DNA of 23,021 bases from JADHMP01 sp016779985 (GTDB lineage Bacteria; Bacteroidota; Bacteroidia; Flavobacteriales; Flavobacteriaceae): the NCBI GenBank assembly GCA_016779985.1, contig JADHMP010000017.1, positions 1 through 23,021 on the forward strand, given 5' to 3'. The notes beneath the pieces are model-generated. The model was not told where the DNA came from, made no database searches, and was given only the letters and a program-made list of their open reading frames with translations. Position 1 is the first letter of the stretch, and the number at the start of each line of letters is the position of its first letter. A program made the translations under genes and the position numbers. This document shows positions 1 to 6,927 of this stretch, one piece after another.

Positions 1-1
1 A

Positions 2-838
2 GAATATGGTAATTTTTTCCCTAGTTTGTTTTTGGGCTATAAAATCAATGACTTTAATAATTTGAATTTATCCTACAGCAAAAGAATCACACGACCTGCT
101 TTTACAGACATGGCTCCCTATTTAGTCTTTTTGGATCTAAACACTGCCGTATTTGGAAATGTTAAATTAGTCCCTAGCTATTCTAAGAATTATCAACTTG
201 ATTATCGTTATAAAACAATAAGTCTATCTGCACAATATTCTGACGAAACAGATGTCTATGAAAAATTTACTCCTGCCATCAATGAAGAAACCAATTTTAT
301 AACTTTTTCACCTAACAATTTAGATTCAAGAAAAACACTCACCGCAATTTTAAGTTTCCCTTTAAACCCAATAAAAGATTGGAGTATACGTTATTTTACC
401 TCTCTTTCTTATGCCCAAGCTCAAGGTGAGTTGAACGGATTATTTATTGATAATTCAATGACTTCAGTTCGATTCAACATGAACAACAATATTCGCTTGA
501 CAGACTCATGGAGGGTTGAGGTATCTGGATTTTATCAATCAAAAACGAACCTTAATAACGGTGGGTTTATGTTGCCCATGGGGAAACTAGATCTAAGTCT
601 TCAAAAAAAGGTAAATGATAACTTATCACTTACCTTGAACGGATTTAATATGTTAAACACATTACAGTTTAGACCAATCATTGAGAATACAGAATTAAAT
701 TTGACACAAACAGCACGGTTTATTTTTGCTAAACCTCAAATTAAACTAACCGCCAATTATACCTTTGGAAATCAGAGAGTGAAAGCTAAAAAAGGAAAAG
801 TTAGTGACGAATCGAGTCGAATTAATATTGGAGGATAA
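2..838 (+). CDS. Outer-membrane beta-barrel (TonB-dependent receptor-like) protein, 3' part only
   Basis: The reading frame is open to the left edge, so this is the C-terminal ~278 residues of a longer protein; the first start-like codon inside the window (TTG at 26) is not a real start. The visible part is a run of amphipathic beta-strands with alternating aromatic and polar residues (for example LNLSYSKRITRP and the closing segment KLTANYTFGNQRVKAKKGK). This is typical of the barrel of the Bacteroidota outer-membrane beta-barrel family related to TonB-dependent receptors (OMP_b-brl type). It would sit in the outer membrane; the substrate cannot be told because the plug domain is outside the window. 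A 16-bp hairpin lies about 80 bases downstream. The family call is confident at the level of barrel protein, less so for the exact subfamily. Confidence 0.8.
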   Translation, partial: EYGNFFPSLFLGYKINDFNNLNLSYSKRITRPAFTDMAPYLVFLDLNTAVFGNVKLVPSYSKNYQLDYRYKTISLSAQYSDETDVYEKFTPAINEETNFITFSPNNLDSRKTLTAILSFPLNPIKDWSIRYFTSLSYAQAQGELNGLFIDNSMTSVRFNMNNNIRLTDSWRVEVSGFYQSKTNLNNGGFMLPMGKLDLSLQKKVNDNLSLTLNGFNMLNTLQFRPIIENTELNLTQTARFIFAKPQIKLTANYTFGNQRVKAKKGKVSDESSRINIGG

Positions 839-919
839 ATAGTTAGAAAAAAATCCCAGATAAAATTCAGGATATAAACCAACTCATCAGAGTGCTTACT
901 TTGAAATAACTAGATATGA

Positions 920-954
920 AATTGCAGTGCCCATCAATGATGGGTACTGCAATT
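920..954. other. Long near-perfect hairpin downstream of the barrel gene
   Basis: Arms at 920-935 and 939-954 pair over 16 bases with one mismatch (a G-U pair in RNA) around a 3-base loop (AAT). It could end transcription of the receptor gene or stabilise its 3' end. The following bases on the plus strand are A-rich rather than T-rich, so it is not a classical intrinsic terminator. The rest of the 839-1132 gap shows no other feature. Confidence 0.5.
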
Positions 955-1132
955 AAAAAAATTAGTTGAATTGATTTTCAATAGATTTTTAGAGATAAAA
1001 AACCATTTGAAATGAAATGTATACTTCGCACTCGGTTTCCTATGAAAGCGGTATTCCCTAAAAAGATTGCATTCATCTAATGAATTTCAATTCTTTTTTA
1101 TTTTTCTGTACATTGGGATGTAAACTATTTTT

Positions 1133-1498
1133 ATGAAAAAAAATAAAATGTCAATGTCTTTTTTAGCTGAACCAAATGATGCTAATTATAGCGGAAATGT
1201 TCATGGTGGAAAAGTGATGAAATGGATAGATGAGATAGGATATGCGCTTTCTGTACAATACACAAAAAAATATTGTGTCACCAAATTTGTGGATGATATT
1301 GAATTTTTAAAACCGATTCATATTGGGGATTTAGTAAAATTGGAGGCAGAAATAATAAAAGTAGGAAAAACATCATTGCGAATTAAAATTGATGTGTCAA
1401 GTACTAACTTGATCAAAAATAAATCCAAAAAAAATTGTGAATGTTTTGTAGTTTTTGTTGCCGTTGATGAAAAGGGAAATAAAACGGTTATCAAATAA
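1133..1498 (+). CDS. Acyl-CoA thioesterase, hot-dog fold (YciA/BFIT-like)
   Basis: A 121-residue single hot-dog domain predicted to hydrolyse acyl-CoA thioesters in the cytoplasm. The N-terminal motif GNVHGGKVMKWIDE (residues 21-34) matches the active-site loop and helix of the YciA / cytosolic acyl-CoA thioesterase group, with N22 and D33 in the positions normally used for catalysis. The following strand-rich part (VTKFVDDIEFLKPIHIGDLV) is the typical continuation of the fold. There is no signal peptide. The length fits a one-domain family member that would act as an oligomer. ATG 1133 is the first start in frame after an AT-rich leader. It stands alone, so the substrate cannot be inferred from its neighbours. 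Family call firm, physiological role unknown. Confidence 0.88.
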   Translation: MKKNKMSMSFLAEPNDANYSGNVHGGKVMKWIDEIGYALSVQYTKKYCVTKFVDDIEFLKPIHIGDLVKLEAEIIKVGKTSLRIKIDVSSTNLIKNKSKKNCECFVVFVAVDEKGNKTVIK

Positions 1499-1705
1499 CA
1501 AGTCAAATAGGGACTCTTTTAGTTTCTTTCTCGTATACTTTTATCAGTCATAGGTCCGTTTTGATATTCATGAAAAAATTCCAATCAGCACATTTTTAAA
1601 GACAATTCAGTAGTAACATCATCTATGATATTTGGTCAAACTCATTGATCCTAAACAAATAAAAAGTGCCTAGAATTAGCTGCCCCGCTCTTCTTATATG
1701 GATGA

Positions 1706-2209
1706 TGTATAAAAAATAAAAACTATGATATCAACTATAAATCCAAATATCAATCTATTCTGTTTAAAGCAGAAAAATTAGTCAAAGAAATCAGTAGTGC
1801 AAGACCAAATTATGTTGATATAGTTGTGAATTTGTCAAGTGGTATCATTTCTTTTAAAAATGATTTTATTGAAAAAAATACCTCTTAAAAATGGCTCAAT
1901 AAGCAAAGTGCTTTCCATTGCAGAAGACATTCAGAACACTTGAAAAGAAAAAGAGCAAGTCCCACCCATTGCATCGCCAAGAATTGGAGGTCCTATGGAC
2001 TTATGGATTTCCTCTTTTATTAATTTACAACAAATTCTCTTAGATTTTGCCGGGTCCTTTCTGATCACCATCTGCGCTTTATTGCCCATGCACATCCTAT
2101 TTCAGGCGAATTAGATTTTAAGCAAAGGTTAGAGTTTCTTAAATTTCACGTAGATCGACATGCCAAACAGGCTAAAAGATGTATTCAAAATGCTAAATCG
2201 AGCAGTTAA
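1706..2209 (+). pseudogene. Decayed gene of unknown family (two frameshifts, one stop)
   Basis: The 1499-2407 gap has no intact gene, but a coding-like remnant can be followed through it. Frame 2 is open from 1706 to the stop at 1886-1888. Sense then continues in frame 3 from about 1881, through a TGA at 1941-1943, to about 2060. It then returns to frame 2 to the TAA at 2207-2209 (including HLRFIAHAHPISGE and HVDRHAKQAKRC). The two shifts compensate, so the ends share one frame, as expected for one ancestral ORF of about 168 codons. I do not recognise the family. The bases on either side (1499-1705 and 2210-2374) show nothing definable. Chance open frames in AT-rich DNA are the alternative. 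Confidence 0.4.
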
Positions 2210-2374
2210 GTTGTTTGAATCAAACTTTTTAATTTTTTACGACATTTTTTAAATTAAATTATTCACAAATGGATGTCATAATAGAGAGTGATTCTTCGTC
2301 CATTTATTCCTATAACTAAACCTTATCAAGGATGTTTTTAACCACTGATAAATGTATTGAGTTGAAGTCAATGC

Positions 2375-2387
2375 TTCTTTGTATATT
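2375..2387 (+). promoter_or_regulatory. Probable promoter -7 region of the CAP lipoprotein gene
   Basis: TTCTTTGTATATT lies 27 bases before the start codon (counted from the G of TTTG). The TTTGTATATT core recurs at 11442, 16864 and 19404 at similar distances from other genes for exported proteins. It resembles the Bacteroidota -7 element TAnnTTTG. Confidence 0.5.
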
Positions 2388-2407
2388 GAAAAAATAACCA
2401 CCAACTG

Positions 2408-2950
2408 ATGAAAAAAATTGTTTTCTCCCTTTGCTTGATATTAATTCTTAGTTGCTCTAAAGAAAATGAAAACACTTCTGTTGATACATCTAACCACTAC
2501 GGACTCACCCAAGAAGATATTGATCAGGCTTTATTGATTCATAACAATGCACGTTCAAAAGTAGGTGTTAGTAGTTTAAAGTGGTCCACCGAATTGTCAA
2601 AAGATGCGGCAGAATGGGCTGCTCAAATGGCAAAAGAAGATCGGATGTATCACTCTGAAAATGAGGCTCACCCTGGGCAAGGTGAGAATCTATTTTATAC
2701 TACGGCTACAGATTCTTTGACTCCAGCAAGAAATGCTTCTCAGCTTTGGTATGAAGAAATTGAATTGTATACCTATTCACCTATTTTGTCTGGTGAGAAT
2801 GATTTTTATGCCATCGGACACTATACACAAATGGTTTGGAGTAGCACCACTGAGCTAGGAATGGCAATGGCAGTATCTAGCTCAGGTAAAACTTATGTGG
2901 CCGCGAGATACAGCCCCCAAGGCAATTTTGTTGGTCAATATCCCTACTAG
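2408..2950 (+). CDS. CAP (SCP/PR1) domain lipoprotein
   Basis: A 180-residue exported protein. A short hydrophobic signal ends in a lipobox (LILSC, Cys16), so it should be lipid-anchored in the envelope. Residues ~36-180 form a CAP domain: LIHNNARSKVG opens the fold, a conserved His and Glu appear in YHSEN (His82) and GQGENLFY (Glu94), and the two signature motifs are present as HYTQMVW (138-144) and YSPQGNFVGQYP (168-179). These supply the His/Glu cavity typical of the family. Bacterial CAP proteins have poorly defined roles, so only location and fold are asserted. It is monocistronic, with the TTTGTATATT element in front and a converging HxlR gene behind. Confidence 0.9.
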   Translation: MKKIVFSLCLILILSCSKENENTSVDTSNHYGLTQEDIDQALLIHNNARSKVGVSSLKWSTELSKDAAEWAAQMAKEDRMYHSENEAHPGQGENLFYTTATDSLTPARNASQLWYEEIELYTYSPILSGENDFYAIGHYTQMVWSSTTELGMAMAVSSSGKTYVAARYSPQGNFVGQYPY

Positions 2951-3017
2951 TATTAAATAGGCGTGTATGCTTTCGTCAGCAAACTACAAGAGTTAAAAAA
3001 GTATAATTGCTTGTCTT

Positions 3018-3332
3018 CTAATTTTCTTTAGACCATTGTTCTATAGACTTAAAAATATGGCACAACTTTTCTGATTTTCGTGTGAGAGAATATTCAACTT
3101 TAGGAGGAATCTGTTTGAAGTGTTTTCTTTTAACCAAGTCATTTTTTTCTAAGTCTTTAAGTTGATCTGTTAAAACTTTTCTTGACACTTGGGGTATGGT
3201 TGCAGCAAGTTGACCAAAACGCATCTTGCCTCTTTCTCTCAACCTGTTAAGAATTATAAGTTTCCATTTGCCTCCAAGCATCGAAGTAAATTTTGATACA
3301 GGACAAGCCTCCACCATCTCTTTTACTTTCAT
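3018..3332 (-). CDS. HxlR-family winged-helix transcriptional regulator
   Basis: A 104-residue single-domain regulator. CPVSKFTSMLGGKWKLIIL, then LRERGKMRFGQL, and SRKVLTDQLKDLEKNDLVKR are the hallmark segments of the HxlR/MarR-like winged helix. The N-terminal Cys10 sits where redox-sensing members of the family (YodB, HypR) carry their reactive cysteine, so oxidant or electrophile sensing is possible but inferred. It is transcribed divergently from a mini-CDGSH gene and a YceI gene. The 110-base gap between them carries five GTTAC/GTAAC motifs, a likely operator, suggesting that it controls both itself and those genes. Family call is firm; the ligand is unknown. Confidence 0.93.
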   Translation of the reverse strand: MKVKEMVEACPVSKFTSMLGGKWKLIILNRLRERGKMRFGQLAATIPQVSRKVLTDQLKDLEKNDLVKRKHFKQIPPKVEYSLTRKSEKLCHIFKSIEQWSKEN

Positions 3333-3343
3333 AAATAATAATA

Positions 3344-3421
3344 GTTACAATAGAGTAACCACAAATTAAATGTTACATTTTAGTTACTGGTTACATTTTA
3401 ATACTAAATTACTTACTTTTG
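3344..3421. promoter_or_regulatory. Divergent promoter with five GTTAC-type motifs (probable HxlR operator)
   Basis: GTTAC occurs at 3344, 3372, 3383 and 3390, and its inverse GTAAC at 3355. The pair 3344/3355 forms an inverted repeat with a 6-base spacer, and the copies at 3372 and 3390 belong to an 11-base direct repeat (GTTACATTTTA). A perfect TAnnTTTG -7 box, TACTTTTG, lies at 3414-3421 facing the mini-CDGSH gene. The 3390 copy falls where the -33 element would be, so bound regulator could block transcription. Confidence 0.6.
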
Positions 3422-3442
3422 TTTAAAATAAAAAACAACTCT

Positions 3443-3526
3443 ATGAAAAAAGTAATTTTATACAAATGTGGCAATACCTTAAATCCTAAAGGCTATTGTG
3501 ACGGTTCTCACCTTAAATTAAAATAA
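3443..3526 (+). CDS. 27-residue mini-CDGSH-like protein
   Basis: ATG 3443 to TAA 3526 encodes a tiny protein with C9-GNTLNPKGY-C19-DGSH. This resembles the CDGSH iron-sulfur motif (C-x-C-x2-S/T-x3-P-x-C-D-G-x-H), which holds a redox-active 2Fe-2S cluster through three Cys and one His. Here the first Cys is replaced by Tyr7, and nine residues rather than eight separate the next two ligands, so only three ligands remain. It could be a degenerate remnant, a subunit relying on a partner, or a metal-binding peptide. Its start lies 22 bases after the TACTTTTG box, and its stop is 3 bases before the YceI start, so the two are probably co-transcribed under HxlR control. A complete 35-residue relative lies at 12654. 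Confidence 0.6.
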   Translation: MKKVILYKCGNTLNPKGYCDGSHLKLK

Positions 3527-3529
3527 ACC

Positions 3530-4087
3530 ATGAAAAATTATCTTATTATTACCCTTCTAATTGGCTCCCTTTCTTTTGCTCAACAGTTAACATTAGATAC
3601 GTCTCAAAGCAAAATAAAGTGGACCGGAAAAGAAATTACCACCAAGGAGCATTATGGCTCTTTAGCTTTTAAAAATGGAACACTCACTTTTAAAAACAAC
3701 AAACCTGACACAGGGAATTTTGTGGTGGATATGACTTCCCTTCAAAACGAAGACTTGTCTGAAGACTATCGAGGAAGACTTGAGGGTCATCTTAAATCAG
3801 ATGACTTCTTTTCAGTAGATAAGTTCCCAGAGGCTATGTTAAACATTACTCAATCAACTCAAAACGATCAAAACAATTATAGCGTTGAGGGGCTGCTTAC
3901 AATCAAAGGGGCTACTCATCCTATATCGTTCAATATGATTAAGGTTAACAGTATTTGGGAAGCAAAAATGGTCTTTGATAGGGCTAAATATAATGTTCAA
4001 TTTCGTTCTGGATCTTTTTTTGAAAATTTAGGCGACAAATTAATCTATGATGATATCGTTATTGAAACACAACTTGTGTTTAATTGA
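3530..4087 (+). CDS. YceI-family periplasmic protein
   Basis: A 185-residue protein with a Sec signal peptide (MKNYLIITLLIGSLSFAQ) followed by a YceI-like lipocalin-type beta-barrel. Recognisable segments are SKIKWTGKEITTKEHYGSL, the DMTSLQNEDL strand-turn, HLKSDDFFSVDKFPEA and LTIKGATHPISF. Family members bind isoprenoid-type lipids in the periplasm, but their physiological role is often unclear. It follows the mini-CDGSH ORF by 3 bases, with no room for its own promoter, and is followed by an intrinsic terminator at 4113. With the divergent HxlR regulator this makes a compact, probably stress-regulated transcription unit. Confidence in the family is high; its inclusion in the HxlR regulon is inferred from layout. 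Confidence 0.92.
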   Translation: MKNYLIITLLIGSLSFAQQLTLDTSQSKIKWTGKEITTKEHYGSLAFKNGTLTFKNNKPDTGNFVVDMTSLQNEDLSEDYRGRLEGHLKSDDFFSVDKFPEAMLNITQSTQNDQNNYSVEGLLTIKGATHPISFNMIKVNSIWEAKMVFDRAKYNVQFRSGSFFENLGDKLIYDDIVIETQLVFN

Positions 4088-4112
4088 GGCTATTTTTTAT
4101 AATTAAATAAAG

Positions 4113-4138
4113 ACCCTCCCTATTTGGAGGGTTTTTTT
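4113..4138 (+). terminator. Intrinsic terminator after the YceI gene
   Basis: A perfect 7-bp stem ACCCTCC / GGAGGGT around a 6-base loop, followed by a run of seven T. The same stem occurs after the NTF2-like gene at 12008. Confidence 0.9.
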
Positions 4139-4222
4139 ATTTCTTTAAAAAGCACCCCAGTGGGATTACTTTTTTAATTATTTGTTTAAAAGCTGTAGGT
4201 TTACCATCAAATTGATAGTGGT

Positions 4223-5128
4223 ATGAACAAGCAACTATTCTTGTTATTAATAACTCCTTTTGTTCTAATTGGTCAGCAAACACAAGAGGTTTGGCCTCCA
4301 GAAATAAAGAGTGATACTTCTTATGTGTTCAAAAAAACGACAGATATAGACCTTAATTTGTGGGTTTTTAATCCCCCTAAAAACATGTCTAATGAATCTA
4401 AACCAGCAATTGTCTTTTTCTTCGGAGGAGGTTGGCGCTCTGGCAGCCCAGCACAATTTGTTGAGCATTGCAAATATTTAAGCGCAAGAGGGATTGTGTC
4501 AATAGTGGCTGACTATAGAGTATTAACTCGCAATAATACGAAAGCCATCTATTGTTTAAAGGATGCTAAATCGGCTATTAGATGGGTTAGAAAAAAGGCA
4601 GCCCTGTTAGGTATAGATCCACAAAAAATTATTGCAAGTGGTGGTTCTGCAGGTGGCCATCTAGCTGCTGCAACAGGAACTATTGATGCCTTTGATGAAG
4701 AAGATGAGGACCAAGAAATTAGTTCAAAACCTAATGCTATGATTCTTTTTAATCCAGTGGTGATAACCTCTTCTACACCCCTGTTTGAAGTAGATCAACA
4801 AGTTGCTCAACGGTTAAAACAAACTATTGGGGTTGATCCGTTCCAGTTTTCACCCTATAATTTTATTGACAGCAAAACCCCTCCAACCCTAATTTTCCAT
4901 GGAGATAGTGATGGGTTAGTTCCTCATGAAACTGTGGTGCTCTTTGACTCTAAGATGAAAAAGTTTGGGAATATCTCTAGGCTTTATCTATATGAAGGAG
5001 AAGACCACGCCTTTTTTAATTACGGTAGGAAATCAAATGGCCCCTTTGTAGACACCATTCAAAAACTGGATCAATTCTTGGTAGACATTGGATACTTAAA
5101 TGCCTCGCCTAATGCACTACTCAACTAG
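4223..5128 (+). CDS. Secreted alpha/beta-hydrolase (BD-FAE / carboxylesterase-like)
   Basis: A 301-residue exported esterase or lipase-like hydrolase. Residues 1-18 are a Sec signal peptide. The oxyanion-hole motif is FFFGGGW (65-71, in place of the usual HGGG), the nucleophile elbow is GGSAG with Ser142, the acid is Asp230 in HGDSDGLVP, and the base is His262 in GEDHAFF, so the catalytic triad is complete. The arrangement resembles bifunctional feruloyl/acetyl-xylan esterase-like proteins, which remove ester groups from polysaccharides or small substrates. No carbohydrate-utilisation genes adjoin it, so the substrate is open. It is preceded by the YceI terminator and is probably transcribed alone. 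Confidence 0.9.
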   Translation: MNKQLFLLLITPFVLIGQQTQEVWPPEIKSDTSYVFKKTTDIDLNLWVFNPPKNMSNESKPAIVFFFGGGWRSGSPAQFVEHCKYLSARGIVSIVADYRVLTRNNTKAIYCLKDAKSAIRWVRKKAALLGIDPQKIIASGGSAGGHLAAATGTIDAFDEEDEDQEISSKPNAMILFNPVVITSSTPLFEVDQQVAQRLKQTIGVDPFQFSPYNFIDSKTPPTLIFHGDSDGLVPHETVVLFDSKMKKFGNISRLYLYEGEDHAFFNYGRKSNGPFVDTIQKLDQFLVDIGYLNASPNALLN

Positions 5129-5250
5129 CCTGCGAAGCTAATGGGTTTTTACAATTTTAGTTATTCTTAAAATGGTGGAGCCTACTGTTTGATAATGAAT
5201 CTAATATTGGTTGGTTTCAACAAATAACTCATTCGAACTTAGAAGATCAT

Positions 5251-5559
5251 TTACTTGTTGATTTCCAACTTCTGCTGTCCTTTACTTTTTTCGATATTGA
5301 TCTCTTTGTATATTAAGGTCAACATTACAAATGAAACCATAGCATGTAGAAAAGCGAAGGCAAAAGCGTCTATTGGTTCCATCTGACCCGACAAAGAGGA
5401 TATGGCATACATGACAATGGCAAAAAAATTAAAGGCAGTAACTGCATAACCATATCCTAATCTAACTTTGGGTCTATGCCAAACTACCCTAAGAATTAAG
5501 AAAGCTATTACCCAAAATAGGAATTCGTAGAAATATTGAATATCATTTAAACCTAACAT
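5251..5559 (-). CDS. Small integral membrane protein, unknown function
   Basis: About 102 residues with three predicted membrane helices (YEFLFWVIAFLILRVVW; a segment around AFNFFAIVMYAISSL; AFAFLHAMVSFVMLTLIY) and a short charged C-terminal tail (KEINIEKSKGQQKLEINK). I chose the ATG at 5559, preceded by GAGG; a GTG at 5568 in the same frame would add three residues. No family is recognised. It lies alone between an esterase and the Stealth gene, both separated by more than 100 bases. Confidence 0.65.
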   Translation of the reverse strand: MLGLNDIQYFYEFLFWVIAFLILRVVWHRPKVRLGYGYAVTAFNFFAIVMYAISSLSGQMEPIDAFAFAFLHAMVSFVMLTLIYKEINIEKSKGQQKLEINK

Positions 5560-5744
5560 AATCCTCACTCATTATTATTCAACACCAACAGAAAAAGTAG
5601 AAAAGACAAAATTCTTTTAAACCATCAAATATCAATTTAAAATTAATTAATCACTTGTTTGATAAAAATAAATTCTATTAGTTTAAACAGTAACACCATA
5701 AGGAAAACTAATTATACTATGTGCTCTTTGAAGAAGCAATCCCT

Positions 5745-6749
5745 TTAGGGTGCTTTGGTTAAATCTATATGCAAAATCTGTTCTAGCATATCAATAATAG
5801 TTTGCAATGACTTTGTATTTACTAATTCTAAATTTTGAAGATTTAAAAACTGTGTAGTTTGTGTAGCATTTGCTTTTTTAATGGCATTTAGCACTTTTTC
5901 TGGCCTATTTATTTTTGAAAAATTAACCTCCTCTAGATGTAATTCATCAGAAGGTATCGCTTCCTTTTTTTGAAGCGCATAGTGCCACGATAGCACATAG
6001 GCATTAAACTGATTATTTGTTCTAAAGCGTGGTTTAATTTGTTGTTCTAGGTGTGTTTTTTCTCTTTCAAAAAAGGTAGAGAAATGGGTTTTGGTCAATG
6101 CCCTTGGATTATGATATGTCCTGAAATATTTTTTTTGATAACCTACAATTTTTGCAGCGCGTTCTTGCGCTTTTTTAAAACTCCATCTTCTTTTTTTATG
6201 AAAGAATAAGATACTAACCACTTTTTTATACCACAAACGGTCAGAAAATGAAATCCAATGCCCTCTGATGATAGGCAATCCATTGTGAAACCAGTCTGTG
6301 GGTGAAGTTGGCTTGATTAGAAACATATCATCATTGAAATAGATAAAATGTTCAGCGAGACCGATGATTTTGTACAATAAGCTTTCAATAGATAAAATAT
6401 TAAACGAAGGAAGAACTTCTTTATACTCTCTAAAAATCTCTTTGTGATCAACTACCTTAATTTTATCTCTATAATATTTTGACCACCCTTTTGACTTATC
6501 AATCACTTCGGGGATTTGATCGTCTGTAACAATATGAATTGTTCTAATGAAGGGTGCAAACTTGAAAATTGATTTGATAACAAAATACAATTCTCCAACT
6601 TCATGAAATCTTGTAGGTTTATTGATCTGCTTTACTTCAATTTCATTGAGGTATTTATTTCTTTTTCTACTAAAGTTAGGATCGCGCCCATCAACCCACG
6701 TGATAACGGCATCAATTGGAAAATCAGATTTATTCTTTGCTTTTAACAA
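5745..6749 (-). CDS. Stealth-family sugar-phosphotransferase (capsular polysaccharide phosphotransferase-like)
   Basis: A 334-residue cytoplasmic protein with the conserved Stealth regions. CR1 is IDAVITWVDG (12-21). CR2 runs from GELYFVIKSIFKFAPFIRTI (52-71) through HIVTDDQIP to the FNDDMFL motif with Asp140-Asp141. CR3 lies around YHNPRALTK (212-220) and KPRFRTNNQFN. Bacterial Stealth proteins transfer hexose-1-phosphate from a nucleotide sugar to build phosphodiester-linked surface glycans; eukaryotic GlcNAc-1-phosphotransferase is a homologue. The start must be non-ATG: an in-frame stop lies 6 bases before TTG 6749, and the next Met is residue 142, inside the conserved core. There are no glycosyltransferase, flippase or capsule genes nearby, so it is an orphan whose acceptor cannot be inferred. 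Confidence 0.9.
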   Translation of the reverse strand: MLKAKNKSDFPIDAVITWVDGRDPNFSRKRNKYLNEIEVKQINKPTRFHEVGELYFVIKSIFKFAPFIRTIHIVTDDQIPEVIDKSKGWSKYYRDKIKVVDHKEIFREYKEVLPSFNILSIESLLYKIIGLAEHFIYFNDDMFLIKPTSPTDWFHNGLPIIRGHWISFSDRLWYKKVVSILFFHKKRRWSFKKAQERAAKIVGYQKKYFRTYHNPRALTKTHFSTFFEREKTHLEQQIKPRFRTNNQFNAYVLSWHYALQKKEAIPSDELHLEEVNFSKINRPEKVLNAIKKANATQTTQFLNLQNLELVNTKSLQTIIDMLEQILHIDLTKAP

Positions 6750-6901
6750 TAATTATGAGGGTATTTGGATGCTCACTGAATCTTCTAAAATGTCATTGCT
6801 ATAAAGATAGGATTATAATTTTAACAAAAATTGAAGGACAGCGGACTGATAGTAAAACCACAATTATATTGATTAATAGATCCTAGTTTCAATTGGATTT
6901 T

Positions 6902-6909
6902 TACTTTTG
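6902..6909 (+). promoter_or_regulatory. -7 promoter box (TACTTTTG) of the DUF4249-receptor operon
   Basis: TACTTTTG matches the Bacteroidota TAnnTTTG element exactly. It overlaps the TTG at 6907 that would otherwise be the longest possible start of the next gene, which argues that translation begins downstream, at TTG 6928. No clear -33 element is visible. Confidence 0.55.
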
Positions 6910-6927
6910 CATCGTAACCAGTTCAGC

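Noticed and set aside
1012..1080. 23-codon ORF upstream of the thioesterase gene
   Set aside because: Too short, without recognisable motif or ribosome site; such ORFs are expected by chance in AT-rich leaders.
5305..5314. TTTGTATATT on the plus strand
   Set aside because: It lies inside a minus-strand gene with no plus-strand start codon at a suitable distance, so it is probably coincidence.
6622..6804. 60-codon plus-strand ORF over the start of the Stealth gene
   Set aside because: Antisense shadow of a conserved protein-coding region; no motif or signal sequence of its own.
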